Source: Hungatella effluvii
GTDB lineage: Bacteria > Bacillota > Clostridia > Lachnospirales > Lachnospiraceae
Reading direction: 5' to 3'
Assembly: GCF_003201875.1 (NCBI RefSeq)
Contig: NZ_QJKD01000003.1
Location: forward strand, 372,001-436,000
Length of the DNA stretch: 64,000 bases
Positions 16,844 to 25,131 of the stretch are shown here, piece by piece. The notes beneath the pieces are model-generated. The model saw nothing but the letters and a program-made list of their open reading frames with translations. It was not told the origin of the DNA and did not search any database. Made by a program: the position numbers and the translations under genes. Position 1 is the stretch's first letter. Each line of letters starts with the position of its first letter.

Positions 16844-16872
16844 ATATTAATGCAAAAAGAAGAAAATGTCAA
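16844..16872 (-). promoter_or_regulatory. Antitoxin RNA promoter
   Basis: TTGACA (16867-16872), a 17-base spacer and TAATAT (16844-16849) give a near-consensus sigma-A promoter pointing at the toxin gene. A strong antitoxin promoter is typical of type I systems. Confidence 0.85.
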
Positions 16873-16953
16873 CACTTCTCGCGGCAATCCAATCCTATTC
16901 CAACCACGAATTTTTTTTTAAACCTCAAAAAACTTTATTCTAAGCAGTTTTTA

Positions 16954-17964
16954 TTAGAATTTCCCAGCCTTCGCCGCTTCCTCAATCGAAACAGCAACAG
17001 CAACAGTCATACCAACCATCGGGTTATTTCCTGCACCGATCAGACCCATCATCTCAACGTGAGCCGGAACGGAGGAAGAACCTGCGAACTGTGCGTCAGA
17101 GTGCATACGTCCCATAGTATCTGTCATACCGTAGGAAGCAGGACCTGCTGCCATGTTGTCCGGGTGAAGTGTACGTCCTGTACCACCGCCGGAAGCAACA
17201 GAGAAGTACTTTTTGCCCTTCTCATTACATTCTTTCTTGTAGGTACCTGCAACCGGATGCTGGAATCTGGTTGGGTTGGTAGAGTTACCAGTGATGGAAA
17301 CGTCAACGCCTTCCTTCCACATGATTGCAACGCCTTCTGTTACGTCGTTGGAGCCGTAGCAGTTAACTTTTGCTCTTAAGCCTTCAGAGTAGGACTTTCT
17401 CCACAGTTCTTTTACTTCGCCTGTGTAGTAATCCATCTCGGTCTCTACGTAGGTAAATCCGTTGATTCTGGAGATAACCTGAGCGGCATCTTTTCCTAAA
17501 CCATTTAAGATAACTCTTAATGGTTTCTCACGAACCTTGTTTGCCTTCTCTGCGATACCGATTGCGCCTTCTGCTGCTGCGAAGGACTCATGACCTGCCA
17601 GGAAGCAGAAGCAGTCTGTGGTCTCTTCCAGTAACATCTTTCCTAAGTTACCATGGCCTAAACCAACTTTACGCTGATCAGCAACGGAACCCGGGATACA
17701 GAAAGACTGAAGGCCTTCGCCGATAGCTGCAGCCGCGTCAGCAGCTTTCCTGCAGCCTTTTTTGATTGCAATGGCCGCGCCTACCGTGTAAGCCCATTTT
17801 GCATTCTCAAAACAGATCGGCTGAATTGCCTCTACCTGCTTGTATACATCTAAACCAGCATCTTTAGTGATCTTCTCAGCTTCTTCGATCGAAGCGATGC
17901 CATAGCTGTTTAAAACGGAATTGATTTTGTCAATTCTTCTCTCATATGATTCAAATAAAGCCAT
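16954..17964 (-). CDS. GGGtGRT-family protein
   Basis: A 336-residue soluble protein of the family named after its motif, here ASGGGTGRTLHPDNMAAG (~residue 265). It is glycine/alanine-rich, has several conserved cysteines (CFENAKW, CFCFLAGHESF), and no signal peptide. The family occurs in anaerobic Clostridia beside a NifU-like protein; its function is not established. The ribosome site AAGGAGGACAAGATA is ideal and the gene uses common codons, suggesting strong expression. It lies 85 bases after the NifU-like gene on the same strand. A 15-codon copy of its 3' end survives at 16420-16467. Confidence 0.85.
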   Translation of the reverse strand: MALFESYERRIDKINSVLNSYGIASIEEAEKITKDAGLDVYKQVEAIQPICFENAKWAYTVGAAIAIKKGCRKAADAAAAIGEGLQSFCIPGSVADQRKVGLGHGNLGKMLLEETTDCFCFLAGHESFAAAEGAIGIAEKANKVREKPLRVILNGLGKDAAQVISRINGFTYVETEMDYYTGEVKELWRKSYSEGLRAKVNCYGSNDVTEGVAIMWKEGVDVSITGNSTNPTRFQHPVAGTYKKECNEKGKKYFSVASGGGTGRTLHPDNMAAGPASYGMTDTMGRMHSDAQFAGSSSVPAHVEMMGLIGAGNNPMVGMTVAVAVSIEEAAKAGKF

Positions 17965-18049
17965 TATCTTGTCCTCCTTGTTATTAGGCTATGTCAAATT
18001 CTGCATATGGAAATCCGATATTTCTATGTAGACTTATCGTCCTGTCCCA

Positions 18050-18742
18050 TTATTCATGTCTTGGGTCGATGATCTTAACAGCGTCAGCAACACGGCCGTA
18101 CTGTCCTTTTGCTTTCTCCCATGCAGTATTCGGATCGTCGCCCTTCTTGATGAAATCTGTCATCTTTCCAAGGCTTACGAACTGATAGCCGATGATCTGA
18201 TCGTCAGCATCCAGTGCAATACCGGTTACATAACCTTCAGCCATTTCAAGGTAACGAGGACCTTTCTTTAAGGTTCCGTACATGGTACCAACCTGAGAAC
18301 GAAGTCCCTTTCCTAAGTCTTCCAGTCCCGCACCGACAGGAAGTCCATCCTCTGAGAACGCACTCTGGGTTCTGCCGTATGCGATCTGTAAGAATAATTC
18401 TCTCATTGCTGTATTGATTGCGTCACAAACAAGGTCTGTGTTCAATGCTTCTAAAACGGTTAAACCTGGCAGAATCTCTGCAGCCATGGCAGCGGAGTGA
18501 GTCATACCGGAACATCCGATGGTCTCTACCAGTGCTTCCTGAATGATGCCTTCTTTGACATTTAAAGTCAGCTTACATGCGCCCTGCTGAGGAGCACACC
18601 AGCCAACGCCATGTGTTAAACCGGAGATATCTTTAACTTCTTTAGATTTTACCCATTTTGCTTCTTCTGGGATTGGAGCAGCGCCGTGATGAACGCCCTG
18701 TGCCACTGTGCACATCTCTTCTACTTCCTGTGAATAAATCAT
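18050..18742 (-). CDS. NifU/IscU-like scaffold-domain protein
   Basis: A 230-residue protein related to the N-terminal Fe-S scaffold domain of NifU/IscU. Cysteines that could hold a cluster are in VGWCAPQQGACKLTL (~residue 48-56), ETIGCSGMTHS (~75) and DLVCDAINTAM (~105). The C-terminal half is unlike IscU. It is the first gene of an operon with the GGGtGRT protein, its constant neighbour in Clostridia, so the two probably act together in some cluster or redox process; this is inference. GAAAGGAG precedes the ATG. Confidence 0.8.
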   Translation of the reverse strand: MIYSQEVEEMCTVAQGVHHGAAPIPEEAKWVKSKEVKDISGLTHGVGWCAPQQGACKLTLNVKEGIIQEALVETIGCSGMTHSAAMAAEILPGLTVLEALNTDLVCDAINTAMRELFLQIAYGRTQSAFSEDGLPVGAGLEDLGKGLRSQVGTMYGTLKKGPRYLEMAEGYVTGIALDADDQIIGYQFVSLGKMTDFIKKGDDPNTAWEKAKGQYGRVADAVKIIDPRHE

Positions 18743-18955
18743 GTTAAAACTCCTTTCGAATAAGTAATAATTGTGAAAAGTACTTTGTTAAATATATCAC
18801 ATCATACTTAGCTATATTCTCTCACAGAATGTCGAATTCCGCAAGTATTTTTTGGATTTCCCTGTAAAATCAAGGGAGTTGGGAAATCTCCTTATTTATC
18901 ATTTTTCCTTCCCTCTTACGCATATAATTACTAACCACCTGTCAAAGGAGCATCT

Positions 18956-19423
18956 ATGAAATCGAAAAATATCAGCGCTCTGCTCATTTCAATCATGATC
19001 CCTTTGGCTGTCGGCTCTATTTCCGCGCTTATCAGCGGTAATACGATGGCCTACCAGACATTGATCCGGCCGCCCTTATCACCGCCGGCCTTTCTGTTTC
19101 CGGTTGTCTGGACAATTCTGTACCTGTTAATGGGGATCTCCTCCTGCATGATCTATGTCTCGGGGGATCCAAACACAGGAAAAGCGCTTAAATACTATGC
19201 ATTACAGCTTCTTTTCAATTTTGGATGGAGCATCCTGTTTTTTGGTCTCTCCCAATATCTGCTGTCATTTATCTGGCTTATTGCACTGATCCTGCTTATA
19301 GCCGTGATGATTTACCAGTTTTATAAAATCTCCCCTCTGGCAGCCTGCTTACAGATTCCATACCTGTTATGGTGTATGTTTGCCGCATATCTGAATCTGT
19401 CTATTTACCTTCTGAATCGATGA
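18956..19423 (+). CDS. tspO: TspO/MBR family membrane protein
   Basis: A 155-residue protein with five transmembrane helices. Family landmarks are visible: YQTLIRPPLSPPAFLFPVVW in loop 1/helix 2, the WTILYLLMGISS helix, and the L-x-x-N-F-G-W-S motif (QLLFNFGWSILFF) in helix 3. TspO proteins bind tetrapyrroles and are linked to stress and porphyrin handling. It stands alone, divergent from the NifU-like gene, with AAAGGAGC before the ATG. It ends at a bidirectional terminator. Confidence 0.9.
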   Translation: MKSKNISALLISIMIPLAVGSISALISGNTMAYQTLIRPPLSPPAFLFPVVWTILYLLMGISSCMIYVSGDPNTGKALKYYALQLLFNFGWSILFFGLSQYLLSFIWLIALILLIAVMIYQFYKISPLAACLQIPYLLWCMFAAYLNLSIYLLNR

Positions 19424-19454
19424 TCCGTGTTTTGCCGGTTACGAAAACAGGAGA

Positions 19455-19509
19455 AAAGGGGAACTGCCCCGCCAGTGATGGTAAATCACAGGTATGACAG
19501 TTCCCCTTT
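19455..19509. terminator. Bidirectional terminator
   Basis: AAAGGGGAACTG and CAGTTCCCCTTT form a perfect 12-bp stem across a ~31-base loop between tspO and the convergent small membrane gene. Imperfect tandem repeats based on GTTCCGGCCCAC follow at about 19555-19612. Confidence 0.65.
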
Positions 19510-19608
19510 CTTCCTGCAGCATTTCCTTCGAAACTTCCGCATCTCCAGTCAGGTCCACGTTCCGGCCCATGTTCAGACCCACATTCTCGTTCACGTTCCG
19601 GCCCACAG

Positions 19609-19845
19609 TCAAGCCGCTCCCTCTTTCAATTTTCTGTCCAGCAGCTTTAAAAATGGGAGCATCACCAGCACATAGGTCACAGAGAAAATAATACTTGCAG
19701 CGATTGACGCTTTGTTCCGGTGCCGTTTTGGGATTCCCATTCCAAACAGAAACCCGGCGGCGCAGACGCAAAGCTTTAACAACGCCACATCACGGATTTT
19801 CCAGGACTTTATATATTCGTCCGCAGTATCCAGCCATTGTTTCAT
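19609..19845 (-). CDS. Small two-helix membrane protein
   Basis: A 78-residue protein begins MKQWLDTADEYIKSWKIRDV, then has two predicted membrane helices (LLKLCVCAAGFLFGMGI and IIFSVTYVLVMLPFLKLL) joined by a basic loop PKRHRNK. The ATG at 19845 follows GAAGGAGG with 9-base spacing. Similar short proteins are common in Lachnospiraceae and of unknown role. It is the last gene on the strand below the OYE-type enzymes. Confidence 0.7.
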   Translation of the reverse strand: MKQWLDTADEYIKSWKIRDVALLKLCVCAAGFLFGMGIPKRHRNKASIAASIIFSVTYVLVMLPFLKLLDRKLKEGAA

Positions 19846-19924
19846 CAGCGTGTCCTCCTTCATGTATTTCATATATTTCAATTATACCATCAGGGACAGC
19901 CATAATCCAATGTTTTTTCCTGGA

Positions 19925-21865
19925 TTAACCGATCCGCACCGCAGTCTCCACCGCCTGCCTCACCGCTTCCAGCGCCTGTGCGGGCTGCAGCGCGTCTCCA
20001 ATCAGAACCGCCTCCGGATAAGCCTCTTTCAGCTCCTCATAAAGACCTCTGACCGGGCGTGCCCCGCAGGCATAGATGATATGGGTAAAGCCGCTTAAAA
20101 CTTCCTGTGTACCGTGCCTTTCCACTGTCACCTCTCCGCCGTTTACGGATACCAGCTTTGTGCCTGTCATCATGGTTATCTCCGGCCGGTTCAGCCGTAT
20201 CATGGCCGGCACTTTGTTGTTCACTACCATTCCTGCACCGATCTCATCTGCCATCTCGATCATGGTAATATGACAGGATCCGCGCTTCTGATGCATCAGA
20301 TACTCACAGACCTCACAGCCGACCATACCGCCGCCGACTACCAGGACATTTCCGCCCGGAATTGCCGTCTCTCCTCTCAATACCTTCCATGCGGTTATCG
20401 CCTGCTCCGGATCGATTCCCTGTACCGGCGGGAGCATCTCTCCCGCTCCGGTAGCGATAACCAGGGCCTCAGGAGAAAGACTGTCAATGACGTCCCTGTC
20501 CGCAGCCGTGTTCCGCCGTACGTCTACAGACAGCCGTTCCAGTTCATGCTCCAGATAGACAATCCATTTGCTCAGTTCCTGCTTATGGGGTGGAATACAG
20601 GCAAGACGCATCTGGCCTCCCAGTTCATTTTCCCGCTCCAGGAGAACGACTTCGTGGCCGCATACCGCACAGGCCCTGGCACAGGCCATGCCGCCGATTC
20701 CGCCGCCCACGATCACCACACGTTTCGGCCTTTCCGTTTTCGTAAGCTCCAGCTCTTTCTCCCTGCCTGCCGCCGGATTGATCACGCAGGAAGCCGGATG
20801 GCGTTTCGTCTGTTCTCCCACACATCCGATGGCGCAGGCCGCGCACGGTGCGATTCCGTCGTAATCTCCGGCTTCCATCTTTTTTACGAAGTCGGGATCC
20901 GCAATCAGGGCGCGGCCCAGCACGACGCCATCCACCTTTCCTGAATCGACCAGATATTCCGCATATCTCGGCTCGCCTATTTTCCCGACCACAAGTACCG
21001 GAACTGTTGCAACCTGCTTCAGCGCTTCCGCTTCCGGAACATTGACGCCCTGCACCTCCCCGTGGCACGGGATAATCTTATTGCATCGCTCATACTGGGT
21101 ACCGCCGCTGATTTCAAATGCATCCACGCCGTGACGTTCCAGGATCGGAACGAGGTACTTCATATCTTCCAGCGTATTGCCCTGTTCGTCACGTTCACTT
21201 CCCGACATGCGGAGAATAATCGGGAAATCGGGGCCGCAGGAATCCCGAATCGCATCCAGGACTTCACACAGCAGGCGTGCCCGGTTGTCGAGACTGCCGC
21301 CGTAACGGTCCGTCCGTTTGTTCCTCATGGGTGATAAAAATGATCCCAGCAGCATATACGCGTGGGCGCAGTGCAGTTCGATTCCGTCAAAGCCGGCGCG
21401 CTTGGCATCGTATGCGCCTTTTGCGTATTTCTGTATGATCCCTGGAATTTCCTCCAGTGTGACAGCCCTGGTCTTCTGAGCCATGGAATTTAAGTACACG
21501 CTGCTGGCCATGGGCGGAATGCCGCGGAACGCGCTGACACTCTCCGGTCCCGGATGGGTGATCTGCGGGATCACCCTGGCGCCGCACTCGTGGATTTTGT
21601 CCGTGAAACGGCGGTAGGACGCAATACTCTCTTCATTTCTGAAACACAGCGTGTTGCCCAGATACGGCACATCGGGATCTACCGAGAGCGCGTCGGTGAT
21701 GATACAGCCCACGCCGCCTCTCGCCCTTGCCAGCCAGTATTCCTGCATGGTCTCATTCACCGTTCCGTCCGGGCTCTCATATCCCAGGGACATGGGCGCC
21801 ATGAAAATGCCGTTTTTTACGGTCATGGAACCGATCTTTAACGCTTCTGATAATCTGGATTTCAT
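19925..21865 (-). CDS. OYE-type NADH:flavin oxidoreductase / enoate reductase
   Basis: A 646-residue three-cofactor flavoenzyme. Residues 1-345 form the FMN-binding TIM barrel (NGIFMAPMSLGYESPDG; GFDGIELHCAHAYMLLGSFL; SPMRNKRTDRYGGSLDNR). A 4Fe-4S site follows at CAACAIGCVG. From ~380 come two Rossmann folds for FAD and NAD(P)H (VVIVGGGIGGMACARA and VLVVGGGMVGCEVC). The layout is that of 2,4-dienoyl-CoA reductase, BaiCD/BaiH and clostridial enoate reductases, which reduce activated C=C bonds. Substrate cannot be told. It is 21 bases after the second OYE gene, forming an operon. Confidence 0.9.
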   Translation of the reverse strand: MKSRLSEALKIGSMTVKNGIFMAPMSLGYESPDGTVNETMQEYWLARARGGVGCIITDALSVDPDVPYLGNTLCFRNEESIASYRRFTDKIHECGARVIPQITHPGPESVSAFRGIPPMASSVYLNSMAQKTRAVTLEEIPGIIQKYAKGAYDAKRAGFDGIELHCAHAYMLLGSFLSPMRNKRTDRYGGSLDNRARLLCEVLDAIRDSCGPDFPIILRMSGSERDEQGNTLEDMKYLVPILERHGVDAFEISGGTQYERCNKIIPCHGEVQGVNVPEAEALKQVATVPVLVVGKIGEPRYAEYLVDSGKVDGVVLGRALIADPDFVKKMEAGDYDGIAPCAACAIGCVGEQTKRHPASCVINPAAGREKELELTKTERPKRVVIVGGGIGGMACARACAVCGHEVVLLERENELGGQMRLACIPPHKQELSKWIVYLEHELERLSVDVRRNTAADRDVIDSLSPEALVIATGAGEMLPPVQGIDPEQAITAWKVLRGETAIPGGNVLVVGGGMVGCEVCEYLMHQKRGSCHITMIEMADEIGAGMVVNNKVPAMIRLNRPEITMMTGTKLVSVNGGEVTVERHGTQEVLSGFTHIIYACGARPVRGLYEELKEAYPEAVLIGDALQPAQALEAVRQAVETAVRIG

Positions 21866-21886
21866 TGATAACTCCTCCTTCTTCCC

Positions 21887-23818
21887 CTATACCTGCCTTG
21901 CAGTCTCAAATCCTTCCGCAATCGCATCAATCGCACGCCTTGCCCGCTTTGCATCTCCGATAACAAAGAAATCCGCCCCAGCCTTCTCACTGGCTTCTTT
22001 CAGCGCACTGCTATCTCTCGAAGCAGACCCCACAGCCAGAACCACGCTGTCACAGGCCACGGTCTCCTTCCCTTCCGGTGTCTCAACCACCACACCGGTC
22101 TCAATGATTTCGAGACATCGGGCACTTGTGATGATCCCGACCGACTCACCGCCAAGCTTCTGCATCACGGCGATTTTTCGGAGCATTCCCAGATCTTCTC
22201 CTGCCGTATCCTTCATTTCCAGCACCTTCACCGGATGCCCGGCCGCCGCCAGCGCATCCGCGGCCTCGAGACCGACCAGCCCGCCTCCGATCACACAGAC
22301 GCTACCCTCCGGCTCCACTTCATGCTCCAGCACGGCGTGGGCCTGACAGACCATTTTCTTCTCACTTCCCGGAAGCTTCAGCTCGATCGGCGCGGAGCCT
22401 ACGGCCGCGATCACCGCGTCCGGTTTCTCCTCCGTGATAATCTCCGGTGTAAGCGGCGTATGGAAGCGCACCTCCGCCCCCGACCGCTCCACCAGCCGTC
22501 CAAAGGAAATGGCCGCCTGTTTCATCTCTTCCTTGCCCGGAGCCTGGCCCGCCGTGATAAACTGGCCGCCCAGACGGTCTCCCGCCTCAAAGATCACCGG
22601 ATGATGGCCCCTCATGAGCAGCACCCTGGCCGCCTCCAGGCCGGCCATTCCGCCGCCTGCGATATAGACCCGTTTCGGAGTCTCCGCCTTTGTAAGCTTC
22701 CACTCCTCCTCGTGACCCAGACACGGATTTCTCAGACATGTGATAAACGGTCTGTTCCTTAAATCGCAGAATCCGTCGTAGCAGCCCTGGTTGCAGCCGA
22801 CACAGTGGATGATGTCCTCTGTCCTGCCCTCCCTCGCCTTATTGCAGAACTCCGGATCAGCCAGCTGGGCTCTTCCCATGACGACCATATCGGCCTTATC
22901 CTCTTCGAGGATGGCTTCCGCCTGCTCCGCGGTGTTGATCCTTCCCACGGCGATCGTCGCCATCTTCGTCTCTCTTCTGATCCGTGCGGCGTTCTCCACA
23001 TTAAAACCTCTCGGAATATCGATGGGCGGAACCTCATAAACGGATCCGGCCGTGATGATATTTCCCCTGGATACATCCAGTACATCCACTCCATTTTCCC
23101 CGGCTATGCGGCAGAATTCGATGATTTCTTCGATAGTAAGTCCGCCCGGAAGATAATCATCGTGAGCGTCAATACGCATGAACAGCGGCATTTCCTCCGG
23201 TATGGCGTTCCGAATCGCCCGGATACATTCAAGCGGGAACCTCGACCGGTTCTCAAAGCTTCCTCCGTACTCATCCGTCCTGTGGTTTAAGCCTCCGCTT
23301 AAGAAGGAATGGGGCAGATAATTGTGCGCGCAGTGGAATTCCAGACAGTCGTATCCAGCCTCGGCACAGCGCGCCGCGGCCTTTCCGTAACACTCCACAA
23401 TCTCCTGTATCCTGTCTGTTGTAATAGCCTTAAGCTTCTTACCCGCAAACTCCATATCATTAACCACCAGCATTTCTGCCCTGGGGTCAAACGTCGTGGC
23501 GATAGAGCCCTGCCACAGCTGAATCGCCGCCTTTCCGCCGCTCTGGTGGATGGCATCCGTCAGCTTCTTATGCCCCCCGATCAGGCTGTCGTCACTGATG
23601 GATACAAAGTGTGCTGGAGCGCTGGGCGTATGTACCGCGGCCACCTCCACGATGTTTAAGCCGCAGCCGCCGGCCGCTCTGGCCGCGTGATAGGCGACAA
23701 GCCTCGGAGTGATCTCCCCCTTTTCCCCCGCCATACGGGTTCCCATTGCAGGCAGGACCACCCTGTTTTTCAGCTCCAGACCCCTGATCTGAATCGGAGA
23801 AAATAATCTGTCATACAT
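21887..23818 (-). CDS. OYE-type NADH:flavin oxidoreductase / enoate reductase, second copy
   Basis: A 643-residue paralogue with the same domain order: FMN barrel (VVLPAMGTRMAGEKGEITPR; YDCLEFHCAHNYLPHSFLSG; NHRTDEYGGSFENRSRFPLE), a cysteine-rich cluster site CVGCNQGCYDGFCDLR, and tandem Rossmann folds (VYIAGGGMAGLEAARVL; VCVIGGGLVGLEAADAL). The two copies differ strongly in sequence, so they probably act on different positions or substrates, as BaiCD and BaiH do in bile-acid dehydroxylation; this is analogy, not identification. It is the first gene after an AraC-type regulator on the same strand. Confidence 0.9.
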   Translation of the reverse strand: MYDRLFSPIQIRGLELKNRVVLPAMGTRMAGEKGEITPRLVAYHAARAAGGCGLNIVEVAAVHTPSAPAHFVSISDDSLIGGHKKLTDAIHQSGGKAAIQLWQGSIATTFDPRAEMLVVNDMEFAGKKLKAITTDRIQEIVECYGKAAARCAEAGYDCLEFHCAHNYLPHSFLSGGLNHRTDEYGGSFENRSRFPLECIRAIRNAIPEEMPLFMRIDAHDDYLPGGLTIEEIIEFCRIAGENGVDVLDVSRGNIITAGSVYEVPPIDIPRGFNVENAARIRRETKMATIAVGRINTAEQAEAILEEDKADMVVMGRAQLADPEFCNKAREGRTEDIIHCVGCNQGCYDGFCDLRNRPFITCLRNPCLGHEEEWKLTKAETPKRVYIAGGGMAGLEAARVLLMRGHHPVIFEAGDRLGGQFITAGQAPGKEEMKQAAISFGRLVERSGAEVRFHTPLTPEIITEEKPDAVIAAVGSAPIELKLPGSEKKMVCQAHAVLEHEVEPEGSVCVIGGGLVGLEAADALAAAGHPVKVLEMKDTAGEDLGMLRKIAVMQKLGGESVGIITSARCLEIIETGVVVETPEGKETVACDSVVLAVGSASRDSSALKEASEKAGADFFVIGDAKRARRAIDAIAEGFETARQV

Positions 23819-23907
23819 AGAAAAAACCTCCTTCGCATATTGAACATGATACTTTCATTATAGCAAAGAAGGGCTTCTCCTTATATTCACATTATGAAGT
23901 TTTATTA

Positions 23908-25113
23908 TCATTTTTTGTCAGGCTTTTCTCTCATCACTTCCCGGTACTCCTCCGGCGTCTGGTTCATCCACCGTTTAAAATGCCGCTGAAAGGTAGACTG
24001 TGAGTTAAAGCCGCACAGAGAGGCGATTTCCAGAACCGTCCTGTCCCCCGTCCGCAGAAATGAGCAGGCATAGGAGATGCGGACCTGGGCCAGCAGCTCT
24101 TCAAAGGGATTTCCAAACACCTGTTTAAAGATCTGCTTCACTGTATACGGCTTCATACAGAACTTCTCACATAAATCCTCCAGCCGTATATCCTCGGAAA
24201 AATGGATATGGATATACTGAAGAAACTGCATTGCCGAACCGGCACCGCTTCCCGGAACCATGGTTCCTATATACTCCGTCTGATACTCCCGCGGAGTCAC
24301 CCCGCAGTACTGTTTGAACACCTTGTAAAATGCCGCGGCAGAAGAGAAATTCAGCTGATCGCCGATATACTCCATGGACAATTCCGGAAAATGCAGCAGC
24401 GCGCAGGCATTGATCACCTTTCCAAACTGCTTGAGCTGGAAAAATGTGAATCCGCAGGCTTCCTTGATCCTCCGGTTCATCGTCTCAGGACTTATCCCCT
24501 CCTCAGTCATGTCCTCCAGCGTGATATCCTCTCCCGTTGCCAGGATCACCTTCTCGATGATGCTCCATACCGTCCGTTCCTTCCGGGACGCCTTACCGAT
24601 TTCCTCATAGGCATACCGGCAGTAATAGGCGTGCAGCTCGAGCGTCTTGTACTCGATCATGTTAAGCCGCTCAAAACGCGCTTCCTTCGCCTCACGAAGA
24701 AGGCTGCGCACCAGCGCCTCCACCTCTTCCTTCTCTTCCCCGGAAAGTCTCACCATTGGCTTCGTATCGTACACCAGTCTGGCATTGGCATGCTTCGGAT
24801 GCTTCTCCCAGCTCATATACATAAAAAGCCCGATGTGGAACCGGATCACCGCCACATCGAGCTTTTCCTCCACTGCTTCCACATGGTGGAAGTGGTGGGA
24901 ATACATGCAGAACAGACTGCCCGGCACCGCGTCGTAGGCATATCCGTTTACCGATATGGCGCCCTTTCCGGACAACACATAGAATATCTCCACACGCTCA
25001 TGGAGATACGGATCGGTGGGCCCGTCGATGATTCTGCGCTCGATCCCGATCTCCTTCTCCACATAGTTGTCGTAATGGTTGATCCCCGTGTACCAGTCGT
25101 TCTGCTGTTTCAT
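23908..25113 (-). CDS. AraC-type regulator with two HTH domains
   Basis: A 401-residue regulator. Residues 20-110 form a cupin-like sensor (YLHERVEIFYVLSGKGAISV, GSLFCMYSHHFHHVEAVE). Two AraC-type DNA-binding units follow: one at ~185-283 (LEDMTEEGISPETMNRRIKE, FSSAAAFYKVFKQYCGVTPR-E-Y) and a second at ~297-393 (RLEDLCEKFCMKPYTVKQIF, FNSQSTFQRHFKRWMNQTPE-E-Y). One unit is the norm, so this is a duplication; the first has diverged more. It lies directly upstream of the two OYE genes and is their probable regulator, sensing a small ligand through the cupin. Confidence 0.88.
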   Translation of the reverse strand: MKQQNDWYTGINHYDNYVEKEIGIERRIIDGPTDPYLHERVEIFYVLSGKGAISVNGYAYDAVPGSLFCMYSHHFHHVEAVEEKLDVAVIRFHIGLFMYMSWEKHPKHANARLVYDTKPMVRLSGEEKEEVEALVRSLLREAKEARFERLNMIEYKTLELHAYYCRYAYEEIGKASRKERTVWSIIEKVILATGEDITLEDMTEEGISPETMNRRIKEACGFTFFQLKQFGKVINACALLHFPELSMEYIGDQLNFSSAAAFYKVFKQYCGVTPREYQTEYIGTMVPGSGAGSAMQFLQYIHIHFSEDIRLEDLCEKFCMKPYTVKQIFKQVFGNPFEELLAQVRISYACSFLRTGDRTVLEIASLCGFNSQSTFQRHFKRWMNQTPEEYREVMREKPDKK

Positions 25114-25131
25114 AATTTTTTTAATCTCACC

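Noticed and set aside
19439..19771. 110-codon minus-strand frame over GTTCCGGCCCAC-like repeats
   Set aside because: It overlaps the supported small membrane gene in another frame and runs through a terminator; the repeats create an artificial NVNENVGLNMGRN-like text.
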